Shown: in pieces, positions 62,252 through 64,000 of the stretch
Position numbering within the stretch: position 1 is the stretch's first letter
How the letters are laid out: each line of letters starts with the position of its first letter
Assembly (NCBI GenBank): GCA_964036045.1
Contig: OZ038387.1
Span: 22,195,637 to 22,259,636 of the forward strand
Length of the DNA: 64,000 nucleotides
Reading direction: 5' to 3'
Origin: Eutreptiella sp. 'Long Island Sound 2002'
Lineage: Eukaryota; Euglenozoa; Euglenophyceae; Eutreptiales; Eutreptiaceae
Notes under the pieces: model-generated
The model's database searches: none
What the model was told of the DNA's origin: nothing
The model's input: only the letters and a program-made list of their open reading frames with translations
Position numbers and translations under genes: made by a program

Positions 62252-63161
62252 ATGCCCGAAGGTGAAGCACCGCATCCACAGCCGGTGAACCCATGCGGGG
62301 TCTGCATGGAGGTGAACGACGACGACGGCAACCCCCTTCGCGGGCATGACCTCGGCTGCGGCGGCACGGAGCAGCTGCACTGGTTCTGCCGCCCGTGCAT
62401 CGCGAACTTCTGGTCGTGCTCACTCTGCCGGCGACCGCACCGACTCTGCAAAGCTCCGCCGCCGCGCGAAACGCAAGACGGAGACCTCACACTCCAGACG
62501 CTGCGGACTCTGATCCGGCAAAATGTCTGGAACGACGGCGCGGGGAAGGGCAGCCCCGACGTCGAGTGGTTGGACGTCCTCACCGACGAGGACCGAGCGA
62601 CACCCCCCCCCCCGCCCCCCCTGGCGCGCACCAACCTGGGCGCTGCCAGACCCGGACGCGGACCCCACGGTTTACGTCCCAGACCACGAGGACTACAACG
62701 ACGCGCCACGGGGCAGTCTGCCCCCCATTGGCAACCTGCCCGGCAGTTGGGACTACGTCAGCCCCACGAACCAAAATAACTACCGCAACATCGTCGTCAC
62801 CCTCATCACCCGCCTCCGAGTCGCCTTCGGCTGGCTGGTGGGGGACGCGGAATGGGCGATGGGCATCGCCCCCGGCGCCCATGGCGCCGAGTGGGGGGAC
62901 TTCTTCCACCGCGGCGGAGCCATGACCCCGGTGGCGACCGAGAGGCTGATGGCGGCCTACCTCACGTGGAGGGGCATACCCCCTCCACGCAGCCTCGAAT
63001 CCCTGATACAGCGCACCCTGCAGCCGCACGTCCCGCCACCACAACCGGGCACATACGGCAATGCAGCGGTGGCCAGGATGATGGCCAGAGGTACCCGGCT
63101 CGACGGCTCATCCTACTCCCCCCGGAGAACCATCGCAACCATCACCAGCCCCCCGCCCTGA
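62252..63161 (+). pseudogene. RING-like zinc finger reading frame
   Basis: From ATG 62252 a RING-type finger appears at residues about 14-55: N-P-C-G-V-C, later D-L-G-C, then HWFCRPCIANFWSCSLCRR. The spacing is C-2-C, C, H-2-C-2-C, C-2-C. RING fingers usually recruit ubiquitin-conjugating enzymes. After LTDEDRATP the frame slips in a C-run (62603-62620), and the protein-like signal continues to 63161 in the other frame (NYRNIVVTLITRLRVAFGWL, then GGAMTPVATERLMAAYLTW). It is 117 bp after the end of D ORF2 on the same strand. It may be an extra ORF of D or ORF1 of a further element. Confidence 0.55.
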
Positions 63162-63320
63162 TCTCGCGCCACGACAGCGACTAGGGCCACGAACGTACGG
63201 GCCCGAACGTCGGCCGCGACGTCCTCCACATCCCCCGACCCATCCACCTCCGCCCCCCCCACACCCGCCGCCGAACCACACCAACAACACGCCGCCGACG
63301 CCACGCGGACTACAGGTGGC

Positions 63321-63815
63321 TTGGCACCATCTGGGGCCGGCGCACCACAGAGCCCCCGACAAGAGCGTGCATCCAAACGGGCGGCGCAACGACAACCAAC
63401 ACAACACCACGCGGCCACAGGGAGCCGGGGACACCTAGCATCACCTGCCAGGAGCGGAGCCCTACCCGGCCCCACGAATACGGGGGCAGTGGGTACCCAG
63501 CCCGGGCAGCCCCCCGGCACCGCACACCTGCACAGGGTACCGGCCGCGAGCCCCACAGGGAGCCCGCAACCCCTAACACCACCCGTCACGCCTGCGCACG
63601 GCCCACGGCCGGCAGTCAGCCAAGCGGCAACAACACAGGACCACCCGGAACTCGCCCGCACCATGGCGCACCTGACCGGCCGGCAGCGGACCCAACGTAC
63701 ACGCCGACCGACAGCCTTCCCACACGGACACACACCGCTACCCCGACCGACGCCACCACCGCCTGGCCCTGCGACGCCGGGCACCCCCACACCCACGGCC
63801 CGACTGGGGGCCTAA
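63321..63815 (+). CDS. Pro/Thr/Ala-rich reading frame (uncertain)
   Basis: 164 codons, very low in complexity (PRPTPPPPGPATPGTPTPTA), with no domain. Its style matches the Pro-rich frames in the GC-rich insert at 40.5-41.1 kb. High GC alone can keep such a frame open. Confidence 0.25.
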   Translation: MAPSGAGAPQSPRQERASKRAAQRQPTQHHAATGSRGHLASPARSGALPGPTNTGAVGTQPGQPPGTAHLHRVPAASPTGSPQPLTPPVTPAHGPRPAVSQAATTQDHPELARTMAHLTGRQRTQRTRRPTAFPHGHTPLPRPTPPPPGPATPGTPTPTARLGA

Positions 63816-64000
63816 CCCCCCGGGCTTCGGCAACGTCCGGCACGGAGGACCTACTGGCCACAACGCACGGCGGGTCGGTGCCCCAGCAGCACCACGCCCC
63901 ACCAACCAGACCACCGGCACGACCGGCAGAACCGTCATCTCCCATCCACCCGGCCCCCGGCCCAGGCCCGGGCCCGCATCCACCACGCACCGCCGCCCCG
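63816..64000. other. Window end, GC-rich, no supported gene
   Basis: Nothing recognised; Pro-rich translation continues to the end of the window. Confidence 0.4.

Overview
This window is eukaryotic and almost wholly repetitive. I see no rRNA, no prokaryotic operon, no CRISPR and no certain host gene. Every substantial reading frame belongs, or probably belongs, to a transposable element, most of them decayed and several nested in one another. The mix (three chromodomain-bearing Ty3/gypsy elements, a DIRS-like tyrosine-recombinase remnant, a non-LTR element with endonuclease and RNase H, and a TIR DNA element) fits a large, repeat-rich protist or algal genome. I lean to the green lineage, but the sequence does not prove it.

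Layout. 1-4293 and 21262-23341 (minus strand) are the two halves of element A, a Ty3/gypsy element. It was split by element B at 4294-21261, a 17 kb Ty3/gypsy element with about 3 kb LTRs (TG...CA), an abutting polypurine tract and a 4 bp target duplication (ACAG). Removing B and one ACAG puts the two halves of A back in one reading frame. B has a very large coiled-coil and Pro/Gly-rich gag, protease, a Dam-like domain, RT, RNase H, integrase and chromodomain. 24205-27850 is a DIRS-like remnant on the minus strand with an in-place minisatellite. 27851-31490 is gene-poor.

31491-51425 (minus strand) is element C, a third chromovirus: coiled-coil gag, three CCHC knuckles, aspartic protease, a dUTPase, RT, a truncated integrase and a chromodomain. 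A reading frame with AlkB-type 2-oxoglutarate/Fe(II) dioxygenase residues follows directly downstream. A 2.3 kb piece of its gag/protease region is present twice (37795-40115 and 46603-48911), flanking a 6.5 kb GC-rich insert whose plus-strand reading frames are Pro-rich and possibly include a Ulp1-like peptidase.

51426-54449 is mostly AT-rich and gene-poor. 54450-62135 (plus strand) is non-LTR retrotransposon D: ORF1, apurinic-type endonuclease, RT, RNase H and a terminal zinc knuckle. It is interrupted by a 1.6 kb TIR element (60015-61625) made largely of 184 bp and 187 bp tandem repeats. From 62252 to the end there is a RING-like reading frame and Pro-rich frames, perhaps ORF1 of another element.

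No operon-like cooperation is visible; the genes work together only as retroelement polyproteins. The most unusual feature is the collection of accessory domains attached to these retroelements: three chromodomains, a Dam-like fold, a dUTPase, an AlkB-like dioxygenase, a RING finger and a possible Ulp1 peptidase.
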